A DNA stretch of 5,681 nt. It comes from CAYRIF01 sp964424205. Its GTDB lineage: Bacteria; Bacteroidota; Bacteroidia; Cytophagales; Cyclobacteriaceae. The notes below the pieces were generated by a model. It was not told the DNA's origin. It made no database searches and saw only the letters and a list, made by a program, of their open reading frames with translations. The stretch is taken from contig CAYRIF010000254.1 of assembly GCA_964424205.1 (NCBI GenBank), positions 1-5,681 on the forward strand, written 5' to 3'. Each line of letters begins with the position of its first letter. Position 1 is the first letter of the stretch. This document shows positions 5,147 through 5,681 of this stretch, piece by piece. A program made the translations under genes and the position numbers.

Positions 5147-5681
5147 ATGAAGCGATATATGCGTAGTACCCTAGATAAAATGTGTTCAAAGAATTTTAGT
5201 TTTTTAAATACGTTATGTATTTGCCTTTTCTTTCTAATAAGTGCTTGTGGGTTAGATAAAAATAAAATGGAAGAGGTTACAGAAGAGGAAGCGGGCATTT
5301 CAAATTTTGTAGGGTCAAAGACATGCGTGGCTTGTCACCAAGAGGCGTACTCAAAGTGGGAGGGATCCCACCACGAACAGGCGATGAAAATTGCGGATGC
5401 AACAAGCGTTCTTGGAAATTTTGATGACGTCACTTTTTCGAGTAAGGGTATTGACTATAGGTTTTTTAAAAAGGAAAATAAATATTTTGTTAACACAGAA
5501 GGGGCAGATGGAAATTATCATGATTATAAAATCAGCTATACCTTTGGGGTGACACCTTTGCAACAGTACCTGATTGCTTTCCCGGATGGTAAGTTTCAAT
5601 GCCTACTTGTGGCATGGGATGCAAAAGAGAACAAGTGGTATGATCTCCAACCAAGCCTTGACATCCATCAAGAGGAATGGA
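5147..5681 (+). CDS. Cytochrome c554-like (probably multihaem) lipoprotein, N-terminal part, runs off right edge
   Basis: The frame stays open from ATG 5147 to the window end (178 codons). Seen: a lipoprotein signal, with hydrophobic residues about 19-31 and lipobox ISAC, lipidated C34, so the protein is probably anchored to a periplasm-facing or outer membrane. A haem-binding CVACH follows at 60-64 within GSKTCVACHQEAYSKWEGSH. Further on are FDDVTFSSKGIDYRFF (92-107), then YTFGVTPLQQYLIAFPDGK (131-149) and VAWDAKENKWYDL (155-167). This order is known from large cytochrome c554-type proteins that carry several haems and often TPR repeats. Only one CXXCH falls inside the window; further haem motifs would lie beyond the edge. 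It probably transfers electrons in the periplasm; the partner is unknown. In-frame ATGs at 5159 and 5180 are alternative starts; that at 5180 would give a compact 22-residue signal peptide. Confidence 0.88.
   Translation, partial: MKRYMRSTLDKMCSKNFSFLNTLCICLFFLISACGLDKNKMEEVTEEEAGISNFVGSKTCVACHQEAYSKWEGSHHEQAMKIADATSVLGNFDDVTFSSKGIDYRFFKKENKYFVNTEGADGNYHDYKISYTFGVTPLQQYLIAFPDGKFQCLLVAWDAKENKWYDLQPSLDIHQEEW

Noticed and set aside
5059..5599. Minus-strand frames at 5059-5298 and 5351-5599
   Set aside because: They run antisense to the cytochrome gene, whose plus-strand frame shows clear lipobox and CXXCH motifs.

Overview
The window is about 5.7 kb of AT-rich DNA. It most likely comes from a member of the Bacteroidota, probably a flavobacterium. 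The signs are AT-biased codon use, no Shine-Dalgarno sequences ahead of the genes, a promoter of the Bacteroidota type (TTG-N18-TATATTTG) ahead of the transporter gene, and the protein families present. The organism call is an inference from these features; no marker gene is present.

Positions 1-2324, minus strand, hold a compact operon read right to left. It starts with a decayed N-terminal piece of a short-chain dehydrogenase/reductase (SDR). Next come an intact membrane-anchored serine hydrolase of the beta-lactamase/esterase fold, an intact alpha/beta hydrolase, and the first 56 codons of a flavin-containing monooxygenase of the Baeyer-Villiger type, which runs off the left edge. An SDR, hydrolases and a Baeyer-Villiger monooxygenase together suggest an alcohol to ketone to ester/lactone to acid route. 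The mycobacterial mymA operon has a similar set of genes. The actual substrate cannot be read from the sequence.

Positions 2345-2940 hold a dead, internally deleted insertion sequence of the IS1182 type. It keeps 16-bp imperfect terminal inverted repeats (14 of 16 matching), the N-terminal tip of the transposase and its C-terminal tail. About the middle two thirds of the gene is gone, and the remainder carries at least three frameshifts and a stop. It sits immediately upstream of the SDR relic, where the operon promoter would be expected. It also contains a perfect 17-bp inverted repeat.

Positions 2941-3055 are a short intergenic stretch packed with palindromes. Positions 3056-4705, minus strand, encode a full-length SulP-family anion transporter with a C-terminal STAS domain, under its own recognisable promoter at 4761-4789. 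Positions 4790-5146 hold no convincing gene.

Positions 5147-5681, plus strand, are the start of a c-type cytochrome lipoprotein. The first CXXCH haem motif and the beginning of a cytochrome c554-like domain are visible, and the gene continues past the right edge. The three blocks (operon, transporter, cytochrome) show no clear functional link. I see no CRISPR array, RNA gene or obvious new defence system. The main interest is the decayed SDR, the mini-IS and the unusual palindromic structures.
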